Below are positions 1 to 5,790 of a stretch of 7,254 nt of DNA, piece after piece; within the stretch, counting starts at the first letter, position 1, and each line of letters starts with the position of its first letter. Origin of the DNA: Alphaproteobacteria bacterium (lineage in GTDB: Bacteria > Pseudomonadota > Alphaproteobacteria > Rhizobiales > Devosiaceae); assembly GCA_024279575.1 (NCBI GenBank), contig JAJRRJ010000103.1, positions 1-7,254 on the forward strand. Reading direction: 5' to 3'. The notes under the pieces are model-generated. The model made no database searches. It was not told the DNA's origin and saw only the letters and a list, made by a program, of their open reading frames with translations. The position numbers were made by a program, and so were the translations under genes.

Positions 1-58
1 ATAAAGTTGTGGCACCACTCGCCAGATGTTGAGAAAACTCTAGTGAAAACTGTTTCAT
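1..58 (-). CDS. GTA hub protein g13 (DUF2163 family), N-terminal fragment
   Basis: Only the first 19 codons are in the window. They read MKQFSLEFSQHLASGATTL, which matches the typical opening of the DUF2163 proteins encoded directly after g12 in RcGTA-type clusters, where this protein forms part of the baseplate hub at the tail tip. The ATG at 58-56 overlaps the g12 stop as ATGA. A GAGGTG ribosome-binding sequence lies about seven bases upstream, inside the last codons of g12. Family assignment rests on this short stretch plus position after g12. The rest of the gene runs off the left edge. Confidence 0.8.
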   Translation of the reverse strand, partial: MKQFSLEFSQHLASGATTL

Positions 59-684
59 TCCAACACCTCAATTACAGGGATATTGGGCGCTATCGCCGCA
101 TCAAATCCGGCCATTTCAATTTCAAGATTGTCGGTATCAAAGCGCACCGGAATGTCAAAATCGTACCCGGCTGTAATTGCCTGCAAGGACCCCGGGGCTG
201 TAGCGAGCGAGACTATTCCGTTGAGTGCATCCAGCGTAAATTCAGGTTCCAGCAGCTCCACACCATTCACAGCAACGCGCATGCTGGCCGCAACGGGTTT
301 TGTCACCTTCCGGTCATAGGGATCAAAGCTGCCCCCATAGCGTTTGATCAGTTGGAACTGGGTTTTTATGCCATCGCCCACCCCAATTGACTGATCAAAC
401 GGGCTCACCGTATTTCCATCATCAGCGGAGCTGTTATCCAATCCATCTCGCCACAAAAAAGAATGAAACCGACCACGCCGTTCTTCAAAAAAGTCTAAAA
501 CCAACTGCATATCAGCGAGGGATTTCACGCCGTATCCGGCGTTAAACCTTCGCCGGGAATCTGCCCAGCGGGAGTTTCGTTCCTCTGCCCCGGAAACCAA
601 TGTAACTATATCGGTTAGCCTTTGGGGTCCGCCGCGTGATCCCAAGGCGATATCCAACGGAAATCTTATGTTATGAAACGCCAT
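55..684 (-). CDS. GTA distal tail protein g12 (DUF2460 family)
   Basis: This 209-residue protein has the hallmarks of the DUF2460 family (TIGR02217), the g12 distal tail protein that joins the tail tube to the hub in RcGTA. The N-terminus carries the conserved stretch SRGGPQRLTDIVTLVSGAEE (16-35), followed by RW and an arginine-rich run (39-46). A second conserved block, RGRFHSFLWRDGLDN, lies at 70-84, and AGYDFDIPVRFDTD near 172-185. Length is close to the family norm. The ATG at 684 follows an AGGAGA ribosome-binding sequence that overlaps the tape-measure stop, so translation is probably coupled. The stop overlaps the start of g13. No truncation or missing block is evident. Function is inferred from the family, not from residues with a known catalytic role. 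Confidence 0.93.
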   Translation of the reverse strand: MAFHNIRFPLDIALGSRGGPQRLTDIVTLVSGAEERNSRWADSRRRFNAGYGVKSLADMQLVLDFFEERRGRFHSFLWRDGLDNSSADDGNTVSPFDQSIGVGDGIKTQFQLIKRYGGSFDPYDRKVTKPVAASMRVAVNGVELLEPEFTLDALNGIVSLATAPGSLQAITAGYDFDIPVRFDTDNLEIEMAGFDAAIAPNIPVIEVLE

Positions 685-693
685 TTTATTCTC

Positions 694-1254
694 CTAACTT
701 GCCCTTGCGCCCCGTTGTACCGCACGCAAAAGAAGGGCAGATATTTCAGCTTCAGCCCCAACAAAACTGCGGGCATCCTGGGCTGAAACGTTAAAATTTA
801 TTATTGTGGATCCACTGGAGGGGCTGGCCACACCGAGCCGGCCATCGCTCCCTCGCGCAAGCGGCAATATGGCTTCAGCTCCCGCCTCCCCTGCAAGACC
901 AATTTTACCCGACCCCAGTGAGAAATATCCCGGGGACGAAATTACCCCGCCTTTAGCGAACGGTATGACATTTTGCAGGGTCGGATTGGTGGCGCTAAAT
1001 ACACCGTCCACAAGGCCGGACACCATATTTCCAAGGGGTTTCAAGGCTGCCTTCAACGCAATATCAGCAAAGGAACGCGCGATGTCCTTCAATAGGTTTT
1101 GAAGCGATTTTCCTTCAAGAGCCGCCGAACGGAAAGCCCCGGTCAACGTACGCGCCACACCTTTTGCCAGGTCATCAATGCGCTCCAACTCCAGTGAAAC
1201 ATCGGTTAATTCATCAATGCCACGTTCTCCAAAAATAGAATCATCTCCGCTCAT
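694..1254 (-). CDS. Short tail tape measure protein g11
   Basis: A 186-residue protein in the slot of RcGTA g11, the tape measure that sets tail length inside the tail tube. The N-terminal half (about 14-75) looks mostly helical, with DLAKGVARTLTGAFRSAALE and LKDIARSFADIALKAALKPL. A hydrophobic, glycine-containing segment follows at 75-90. The C-terminal signature FAKGGVISSPGYF and GLAGEAGAEAILPL (99-132) is characteristic of GTA and lambdoid tape-measure C-termini. It is far shorter than siphophage tape measures, which are commonly over 600 residues, and somewhat shorter than my recollection of RcGTA g11 (near 220). The ATG at 1254 overlaps the g10.1 stop as ATGA and is preceded by a strong GAGGAG site. 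The full set of signatures argues against a truncated remnant. Confidence 0.88.
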   Translation of the reverse strand: MSGDDSIFGERGIDELTDVSLELERIDDLAKGVARTLTGAFRSAALEGKSLQNLLKDIARSFADIALKAALKPLGNMVSGLVDGVFSATNPTLQNVIPFAKGGVISSPGYFSLGSGKIGLAGEAGAEAILPLARGSDGRLGVASPSSGSTIINFNVSAQDARSFVGAEAEISALLLRAVQRGARAS

Positions 1255-1457
1255 TTTTCATTCTCCTCATCTGGAAATCTGGCCATAAGGCCTGTTAATT
1301 CATGGCGGACAATAGGTGCCTTTGACTGGCTATTTTGTACAATCGCATCATAAGCTGCGCTAAGCTCACGCGGCGTCATGGTCCAAAAATCACCGGGTGC
1401 CAGCCCCAGAGTGCCAAGCCCGAATTTCATGACATTGTCCCAAGGGAAAGGCTTCAT
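1251..1457 (-). CDS. Tail assembly chaperone-like protein g10.1
   Basis: A 68-residue protein starting MKPFPWDNVMKFGLGTLG, with WDNVMKFGLGTLGLAP and FWTMTPREL motifs (6-32). These are typical of the small phage tail assembly chaperone family (TIGR02216) found between g10 and the tape measure in GTA clusters. Chaperones of this kind are thought to bind the tape measure and prevent premature tail tube polymerisation. It overlaps g10 upstream (ATGA at 1454-1457) and the tape measure downstream (ATGA at 1251-1254), so all three are likely translated together. A GGGGAA ribosome-binding sequence lies within the end of g10. The family call is by motif recognition; the chaperone role is known for the family and inferred here. 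Confidence 0.88.
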   Translation of the reverse strand: MKPFPWDNVMKFGLGTLGLAPGDFWTMTPRELSAAYDAIVQNSQSKAPIVRHELTGLMARFPDEENEK

Positions 1458-1771
1458 TCGGACAGTTCCCCAAATGTTGCCTGAAGCAGGTTTGAAGCTA
1501 TTTCAGCTGCCCCTTTCAGACCATTCTCAATGGGCATACGCGCCAGCTCTTCATCTGAAATCTGATTGCCGCCACCGCGCACCCCGGCACCAAGAATAGC
1601 CACCAAATGCCTGGCTGAAACGCGGCCCTTCGCAAATTTTTCACCCAAGCCCATCAGATCATCTGCCTGCAATCGGGTTTCAAGCTCGGCAAGAGCACCC
1701 AGGGTCAAGCATAAAACCAGTTTTTTTCCGCCGATGATGGCATCTATTTCGCCGCGATGTTTATTGGCCAT
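1454..1771 (-). CDS. GTA protein g10 (tail chaperone/GTA-gp10 family)
   Basis: A 105-residue protein with the profile of the GTA-gp10 family: an N-terminal strand-rich part (NKHRGEIDAIIGGKKLVLCL), then LGALAELETRLQADDLMGL (25-43), and a C-terminal helix with GLKGAAEIASNLLQATF. It sits between the tail tube gene and g10.1, where RcGTA g10 lies. The family has been annotated as a tail assembly chaperone, probably acting with g10.1 on the tape measure or tube protein. Only one base separates its ATG from the g9 stop, and no good ribosome-binding sequence is visible upstream, so its translation probably depends on ribosomes finishing g9. Function is inferred from family and position. Confidence 0.87.
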   Translation of the reverse strand: MANKHRGEIDAIIGGKKLVLCLTLGALAELETRLQADDLMGLGEKFAKGRVSARHLVAILGAGVRGGGNQISDEELARMPIENGLKGAAEIASNLLQATFGELSE

Positions 1772-1772
1772 T

Positions 1773-2186
1773 CTAAAGCGCTACAAATGTAATTTGGCCA
1801 GCACTTTCCAGTGCCAGTTCAAAGGTGACCTCGCCCGCATGATCAGCGCCAAACTCCAGCGCAACTATTTGAAACGGCCCCTGAATAGTGCCAAAATCGG
1901 GCAAAATCAGTTGCCAGTTTCTAATTGTTCCATCGAAGAAGAAAGACCTTACCTGAGCATCAGAGGTTGCATCTTTGAATACGCCGGACCCTGAAACAGC
2001 GGCCCGCTTTATGCCTCCTCCAGTCAGTAATTCACGCCAGCGCCCTACAGATTGAGAGTCCGTGACATCAACACTTGCCGCATTAAATGCCAGATTGCGT
2101 GTGCGTAGTCCTGCAACTGTTAAAAAGCTGCCGCTGCCTGTCTCGTCGAGCTTGAGCAACATGTCCCGACCTGATTGTGCACTCAT
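1773..2186 (-). CDS. Major tail tube protein g9 (TP901-1 family)
   Basis: A 137-residue protein of the TP901-1 major tail protein family, the g9 subunit that stacks into the tail tube. Recognisable pieces are SGRDMLLKLDETGSGSFLTV (5-24), the segment VDVTDSQSVGRWRELL followed by GGGIKRAAVSGSGVFKD, and near the C-terminus LPDFGTIQGPFQI and EVTFELALESAG. Length is normal for the family. The ATG at 2186 is preceded by a strong AGGAGAA site with five to six bases of spacing, consistent with a product needed in many copies. The 21-nt gap to g8 holds little beyond that site. Identification is confident by similarity to remembered RcGTA-type g9 sequences. Confidence 0.94.
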   Translation of the reverse strand: MSAQSGRDMLLKLDETGSGSFLTVAGLRTRNLAFNAASVDVTDSQSVGRWRELLTGGGIKRAAVSGSGVFKDATSDAQVRSFFFDGTIRNWQLILPDFGTIQGPFQIVALEFGADHAGEVTFELALESAGQITFVAL

Positions 2187-2207
2187 TTAATTCTCCTGTT
2201 ATTGGGG

Positions 2208-2618
2208 TCAAGCAGTTGGTTCGCTTAAAATTCTAAAATGAATTGTTGCGTATGCACGCCCGGTTTTTTTCTCAATAGCTGTGTCAGTGCGCAGGTGAGT
2301 AACCGTGGTTACCCTTAGATTGATCGTGTTTAGTGGTTCAATTTGTACCACCTGAATAACGCGTTCGGCCAAGGCCAGGGCCTTTGCTCGATTTGGCTCC
2401 GGCACCCAGATTGCAATTTGAATTCTATGATCATTCCCCGGGGAAATATCGCTATCTCGCGCGATAAGGTCGTGGCGGGAAAATACAAGAAACGGATCTG
2501 ATCTGCCCTTTGGTGGCATATCAAAGATACCATCCGCGCCGATTGCGCTTGTCAGGGGCACATCAGCGTTCAACTGGCTGATAATGCTCGTTTGCAATTC
2601 TATAATTGGATGGCTCAT
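2208..2618 (-). CDS. Tail terminator protein g8 (DUF3168 family)
   Basis: A 136-residue protein of the DUF3168 type, which in RcGTA is the tail terminator closing the head-proximal end of the tail tube. It begins MSHPIIELQTSIISQLNADV and carries FLVFSRHDL, followed by IQIAIWVP and a C-terminal AYATIHFRIL strand. I chose the ATG at 2618-2616. A longer frame opening at 2639 depends on a TTG and would overlap g7, adding seven residues that do not resemble the family; the ATG instead lies four bases after the g7 stop with a GGGA sequence upstream. The ribosome-binding site is modest, so coupling to g7 is likely. Confidence 0.86.
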   Translation of the reverse strand: MSHPIIELQTSIISQLNADVPLTSAIGADGIFDMPPKGRSDPFLVFSRHDLIARDSDISPGNDHRIQIAIWVPEPNRAKALALAERVIQVVQIEPLNTINLRVTTVTHLRTDTAIEKKTGRAYATIHFRILSEPTA

Positions 2619-2622
2619 GATT

Positions 2623-2967
2623 TTATCCCATCGGCTCAAGTTGTGAGCACTGGCAACTCAAATAGGCGCGCCGTCCGTTCAGGTCTGCGGCTGACAAAAT
2701 TTCAAGCCTTTGCCCGCGATAAACCAGAGCATCCCCCGGCTCCAGATCAGTGCGAAACCTCAAGACGACAGAATGCGAAATCCGGCTGTTCCGCCCGTCC
2801 TGAGCAGAGGCCAACACTCCAGCCAACGAGCGCACTTTGGCCCATGCAAACCCAAGGGAAACAAAATTGTCATTTAACCCGCCAGTACCGTCAACAGTTT
2901 GAACGTTACTCAACAATTCAACCCGATCCCGCAGCGTGCCAAGGGCTGGTGTTTTGCGCTCATTCAC
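2623..2967 (-). CDS. Head-tail adaptor g7 (SPP1 gp16-like stopper)
   Basis: A 114-residue protein with the features of the phage head-tail joining family (PF05521): N-terminal LGTLRDRVELLS, a central WAKVRSLAG, a SHSVVLRFRTDLEPGDALVY segment (65-84), and RGQRLEILSAADLNGRRAYL near the end. RcGTA g7 is the stopper between connector and tail terminator. The start is a GTG that overlaps the g6 stop (GTGA at 2964-2967). A GGAG sequence lies about nine bases upstream. An ATG four bases further in is out of frame, so GTG is the only reasonable start. The use of GTG with an overlap suggests its output is tied to g6. Confidence 0.89.
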   Translation of the reverse strand: MNERKTPALGTLRDRVELLSNVQTVDGTGGLNDNFVSLGFAWAKVRSLAGVLASAQDGRNSRISHSVVLRFRTDLEPGDALVYRGQRLEILSAADLNGRRAYLSCQCSQLEPMG

Positions 2968-3542
2968 AGATTGACACTCCGGTACTGGGCAACCAGCTGA
3001 TCAAACCCGGGTGGAACAATTGCCCCGCTACCTGCGATGACCACCGCATCGCGATGTTCAAACCAGTAACCAACCAGGGAAAGCAACGCCTGACGCAAAT
3101 CTGATGGCACGTCCGACCCCAGTGGGCCAAATCCGGCCACATAATCAACCTCAATGCCATTGTGCTCGCGTAATTCGGGCGCATCCGCAATTGCCCCCGG
3201 CACGAAGATACTCGCCGGAGTAGTGTTGGTTTGCGGTTGAAACTGGGCCAAAGAAATTGACGTGGGGGTGCCATCGGCTTCATAGGCTGTGATTGCAGAA
3301 ATTGAAATAAGCGGTGAAACCGGTAGCGCAATTTTTCGATCAGGTGGCCAGGTATCATATAAAACCCGCCAACTTTGAGAAATCATCGCACGCCCTGTTA
3401 TTCCCTCAACATGCAGGCGGGCCGCAGTGATTAATGTTGTAATGAAACTGTCCTCTGCGGTATCTTCAACCCGCAAAAAGACCTTGGTTTCCTCAAGCGT
3501 AACCGGCTCTGCCGCTGGTCCGGCAAGCAAATATGAAGTCAT
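2964..3542 (-). CDS. Head-tail connector g6 (phiE125 gp8-like)
   Basis: A 192-residue protein starting MTSYLLAGPAAEPVTLEETK, the usual opening of the phiE125 gp8 / HK97 gp6-like connector family (TIGR02215). In GTAs this protein forms the ring under the portal. Further family features are the helix FITTLITAARLHVEGITGRA, then WPPDRKIALPVSPLISISAI, VDYVAGFG in the C-terminal third, and DLRQALLSLVGYWFEHRDAV. The open frame extends to an ATG at 3692, but that extension of 50 residues lies inside the capsid gene and across the stem-loop at 3573-3597, so I placed the start at 3542. A GAGAA sequence sits four bases upstream. The stop overlaps the GTG of g7. Confidence 0.91.
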   Translation of the reverse strand: MTSYLLAGPAAEPVTLEETKVFLRVEDTAEDSFITTLITAARLHVEGITGRAMISQSWRVLYDTWPPDRKIALPVSPLISISAITAYEADGTPTSISLAQFQPQTNTTPASIFVPGAIADAPELREHNGIEVDYVAGFGPLGSDVPSDLRQALLSLVGYWFEHRDAVVIAGSGAIVPPGFDQLVAQYRSVNL

Positions 3543-3606
3543 ATTGTTCTCATTTTTGTTTGGAATTTGAATGCTCCCCGCCACTAAGGCGAGGAGCTGT
3601 CCCAGC
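3543..3606 (-). other. Capsid-to-g6 intergenic spacer
   Basis: At 64 nt this is the largest gap in the window. It contains the stem-loop at 3573-3597, an A-rich stretch, and a GAGAA ribosome-binding sequence for g6 at 3551-3547. No promoter-like -35/-10 pair is convincing, so g6 is probably transcribed from upstream through the stem-loop. Confidence 0.6.
3573..3597 (-). promoter_or_regulatory. Intercistronic stem-loop after the capsid gene
   Basis: In the transcribed (minus) direction the sequence is GCTCCTCGCC, loop TTAGT, then GGCGGGGAGC. It folds into a ten base-pair stem with one G-U pair and a five-base loop, beginning ten bases past the capsid stop codon. The pairing is perfect in the RNA of the coding direction; on the opposite strand the same position is a C-A mismatch, which fits an RNA element of this operon. 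It is not followed by a U-run, so a classical intrinsic terminator is unlikely. A 3' stabiliser of capsid mRNA or a leaky attenuator is more plausible, by inference. Confidence 0.6.
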
Positions 3607-4857
3607 TTAACTGACGCCGAATTTGAGCAGCTTGATTGCATCATAATTGTGCATGCCACCGCCAACGCGTTTGGTGGTATAGAACTGCACATAGGGCTTG
3701 TTGGAATATGGGTCGCGCAATACGTTCACCCCACGCCGATCAACAATCAGGTATCCCCGCGAAAAATCCCCGAACGCAATGGATGTACTGTCGGCTGTGA
3801 TATCCGGCATGTCTTCGGCTTCTACCAGATCAAAACCCATCAATGTGGCACGCGCCCCTGCAACCGCTGCTGGCTGCCACATGTAATTACCATCTGCATC
3901 TTTGAGTTTGCGCACGCTTGCCTGCGTCTGGCGGTTCATTACCCAGGAGGCATTTTGCCGATAGCCGGACTTCAGCGCATAAACCAAATCAATCAGTGTA
4001 TCGCTTTCATCAGAGGCTGCAAAATCTCCTGAAACCCCGGTTGCGATATAACCAACATTGCCCCAGGTCCAACTCCCCTGCGCCACTTGAGTGGCCTGCA
4101 AAAACCCGGTTGGTTTATTGATACCATCCCCGTTTACAAAGGCCGCTGTTTCCTGCTCTGCAAACGCCGTATTGATTTCATCGGCAATCCATTGGCCAAC
4201 ATCAACAACGGCATCATCCAGAAACGCGGAGGTTGCCGCTGGCATCGCATACAATTCCATCGTCTGATAGGTGACTTCAGCAAGGGTTTGCGAAGTCGTT
4301 TCAGGGCGTGCAGCAGTTTCGCCAACCCATCCGACTGCCGGGCCGGAAACAGACACGGGTTTCTTATAAACCGATGTAGAGATTTCACGGATGCCGGCAA
4401 TCGAACGGATCGGGGAGACGGAGGTCAACAGGCGTGTGATTTCAGTGGCGGTTTCATCCGGCACCAGATAGCCACCATCAGGGTTTGAACCTATGGAGAG
4501 TGCTTTTTCTTCGCCTCGTTTTACATAGGCAGAAAATGCATCCTTATATTCATCCGAGTGAAACGCGGATAGGCCTGTTTCCAGAACCGGTCGCGCCTGC
4601 TCCAGAGAAAGACGATCCATTGCAGATTTATATCCATCCAGTGCCGCATCAATCCGACTGACCTTTTCAAGGGTCAAAGCGTCAGCACTTCCCCGGCGCT
4701 CAAGCTGGTTGAGGCGGCGATCATTTGCATCCTTAAAATCTTCAAATGTGTGCATAAACTGATCAAACATCGTCGTGATATCGGCGGAGTTTGCCCCTGC
4801 AACTGCCTTGATTTCAAGGTTTTGCGTCGGCAGGTCTAATTCTTCATATTGAGACAT
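3607..4857 (-). CDS. Major capsid protein g5 (HK97 fold)
   Basis: A 416-residue HK97-family major capsid protein, the shell subunit of the particle. Residues about 25-85 form a charged, probably coiled-coil stretch (MFDQFMHTFEDFKDANDRRL onward), as expected for the N-terminal delta scaffold domain that is removed by the prohead protease. The mature shell domain starts near SIGSNPDGGYLVPDE (121-135), so cleavage is expected around residues 112-122; the exact bond cannot be seen. Further HK97 features are SPIRSIAGIREIS, an FVNGDGINKPTGFL segment, WVMNRQTQASVRKLKD, and the C-terminal FGDFSRGYLIVDRRGVNVLR followed by DPYSNKPYVQFYTTKRVGG. An AGAGGAAA site precedes the ATG and nine bases separate it from the protease gene. 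A stem-loop follows the stop. Confidence 0.97.
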   Translation of the reverse strand: MSQYEELDLPTQNLEIKAVAGANSADITTMFDQFMHTFEDFKDANDRRLNQLERRGSADALTLEKVSRIDAALDGYKSAMDRLSLEQARPVLETGLSAFHSDEYKDAFSAYVKRGEEKALSIGSNPDGGYLVPDETATEITRLLTSVSPIRSIAGIREISTSVYKKPVSVSGPAVGWVGETAARPETTSQTLAEVTYQTMELYAMPAATSAFLDDAVVDVGQWIADEINTAFAEQETAAFVNGDGINKPTGFLQATQVAQGSWTWGNVGYIATGVSGDFAASDESDTLIDLVYALKSGYRQNASWVMNRQTQASVRKLKDADGNYMWQPAAVAGARATLMGFDLVEAEDMPDITADSTSIAFGDFSRGYLIVDRRGVNVLRDPYSNKPYVQFYTTKRVGGGMHNYDAIKLLKFGVS

Positions 4858-4866
4858 GAATTTCCT

Positions 4867-5391
4867 CTATTGGTTTGATAGTAGTGAGATAGCCGCCGCA
4901 ATGCTTCTTTGGGGCGAACAGTGTTTTCGAACAGATATGTCCGATTGATTTGAGACCGGAAAAATCCGAGCTCTCTCCATCATCGGAAATGTGACAATGG
5001 AAATTTCCCAAAGATCGATTTGGTGCAGATGACGATGCCCCGATTGTCGATTATGCACTGCTTTGAGTGTACGAAAGCCGATCGAAAGCCCATTAATTGC
5101 GCCGCCTGAAACTAGCGCGATCAATGATTTTGCACGCTCAACTTCCGGAAAAAGCAACCCTTCCACCTTCAGGCCAATATCATCCTCAGCAACGCTAAGG
5201 ATTTTTCCAATCGGTTCTTTTGGATCATGCTGAAACAACAACTGAACATTAGTTCGACCAGGCTTTTTCAATGAGCGTTTGAACGCGCCGGGCATAACAA
5301 CATCGCCACTTTTATCCGCATGACCAAAAATCGATGCATAGCCACAAAAATACCCATGGTCGCGTGCTGTTTTTGTTGCCTTTATACTCAT
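4867..5391 (-). CDS. Prohead protease g4 (HK97 family, peptidase U35)
   Basis: A 174-residue HK97-type prohead maturation protease that removes the capsid delta domain during assembly. Conserved pieces are GYASIFGHADKSGDVVMPGA (17-36), LLFQHDPKEPIGKI with the putative catalytic His55, GGAINGLSIGF with the putative catalytic Ser103, and LWEISIVTFPM with Glu129. These residues match the known His/Ser/Glu arrangement of the family. The C-terminal 35 residues are less conserved and include a basic patch. The ATG at 5391 overlaps the stop of the preceding small gene as ATGA; only a weak GGTGGG sequence lies upstream, so coupling is likely. The same frame stays open for 48 codons upstream without ATG, GTG or TTG (see findings), leaving the N-terminus slightly uncertain. 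Confidence 0.92.
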   Translation of the reverse strand: MSIKATKTARDHGYFCGYASIFGHADKSGDVVMPGAFKRSLKKPGRTNVQLLFQHDPKEPIGKILSVAEDDIGLKVEGLLFPEVERAKSLIALVSGGAINGLSIGFRTLKAVHNRQSGHRHLHQIDLWEISIVTFPMMERARIFPVSNQSDISVRKHCSPQRSIAAAISLLSNQ

Positions 5392-5594
5392 GAACCCACC
5401 GCTGCCGATGTTGAACGCACCCCCGGCGAACGTGATTTTGCAGAAGGAAGTTTGCTTCTTGTTTTTTTGGACCGAACATGGCTTGAAACCTGCATTGCAT
5501 TTTTTAATGCGCCAGCCAGATGCCAGGTCAGTTCCTTAAAGACCTCTTCTGCCTCCGCCTGTTTATTTGATTGTTCTTGAAACAAAAATTTCAT
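5388..5594 (-). CDS. Unrecognised small protein between g3.5 and protease
   Basis: I do not recognise this 68-residue product, and RcGTA has no gene in this slot. Support for it being real comes from context: an AAGGAA site stands nine bases before the ATG at 5594, three bases separate it from the g3.5 stop, and its TGA overlaps the protease ATG. The protein has two parts. Residues 1-36 look helical with glutamates at 7, 14, 16, 17 and 21 and a WHLAGALKNAM segment. Residues 41-60 carry eight Lys/Arg, and no acidic residue occurs after 21. An A7 run falls at codons 43-45 (5468-5462). The basic tail could bind DNA or contact the capsid interior, but that is a guess. Alternatively the frame is the front part of a longer protease broken or shifted at the A7 run. 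Confidence 0.6.
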   Translation of the reverse strand: MKFLFQEQSNKQAEAEEVFKELTWHLAGALKNAMQVSSHVRSKKTRSKLPSAKSRSPGVRSTSAAVGS

Positions 5595-5597
5595 GGA

Positions 5598-5786
5598 TTA
5601 TTTCCTTCCCTGAAACAGCCGGTTAAGGCTTGCAATTTCATGTACAAAGGCATTGAAGCGTTGATTAGCAGTGACCAGTTCACGCAACGTCCACACAAGC
5701 AGGGCGCTGGCCCCTGTTGCCCACAAAAAAAGCGCCAAATGCGCCAGGTCACCGCGCTCAACCACGGTTTTGGTCAATTCATCCAC
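5598..5786 (-). CDS. GTA head formation protein g3.5 (rcc01685 family)
   Basis: A 62-residue protein with a single hydrophobic segment, LAHLALFLWATGASALLVW (about 14-33), preceded by a short polar N-terminus and followed by a charged helix (LRELVTANQRFNAFVHEIAS). The sequence GDLAHLALFLWA and the position directly after the portal match the small RCAP_rcc01685 (g3.5) family of GTA clusters, which is annotated with head formation but has no defined biochemical role. The hydrophobic segment suggests membrane insertion or helix packing; which one is not decided by sequence. The start is GTG at 5786-5784. An ATG four bases further in is out of frame and ends at once. The frame begins five bases after the portal stop. 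Confidence 0.88.
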   Translation of the reverse strand: MDELTKTVVERGDLAHLALFLWATGASALLVWTLRELVTANQRFNAFVHEIASLNRLFQGRK

Positions 5787-5790
5787 ACAA

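Noticed and set aside
7..390. Plus-strand open frame of 127 codons opposite g12
   Set aside because: It lies wholly antisense to a well supported DUF2460 gene and its translation resembles no family; many similar plus-strand frames here are shadows.
2619..2639. Earlier TTG start for g8 at 2639
   Set aside because: It would overlap the end of g7 and adds seven residues unlike the family; an ATG at 2618 sits four bases after the g7 stop.
3543..3692. Fifty-residue N-terminal extension of g6 reaching back to 3692
   Set aside because: It overlaps the capsid gene and the stem-loop, is low in family resemblance, and the ATG at 3542 begins the recognisable g6 opening.
5312..5500. Minus-strand frame of 62 codons across the protease start
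   Set aside because: It overlaps both the small gene and the protease in a third frame, with no binding site and unusual Trp/Cys content.
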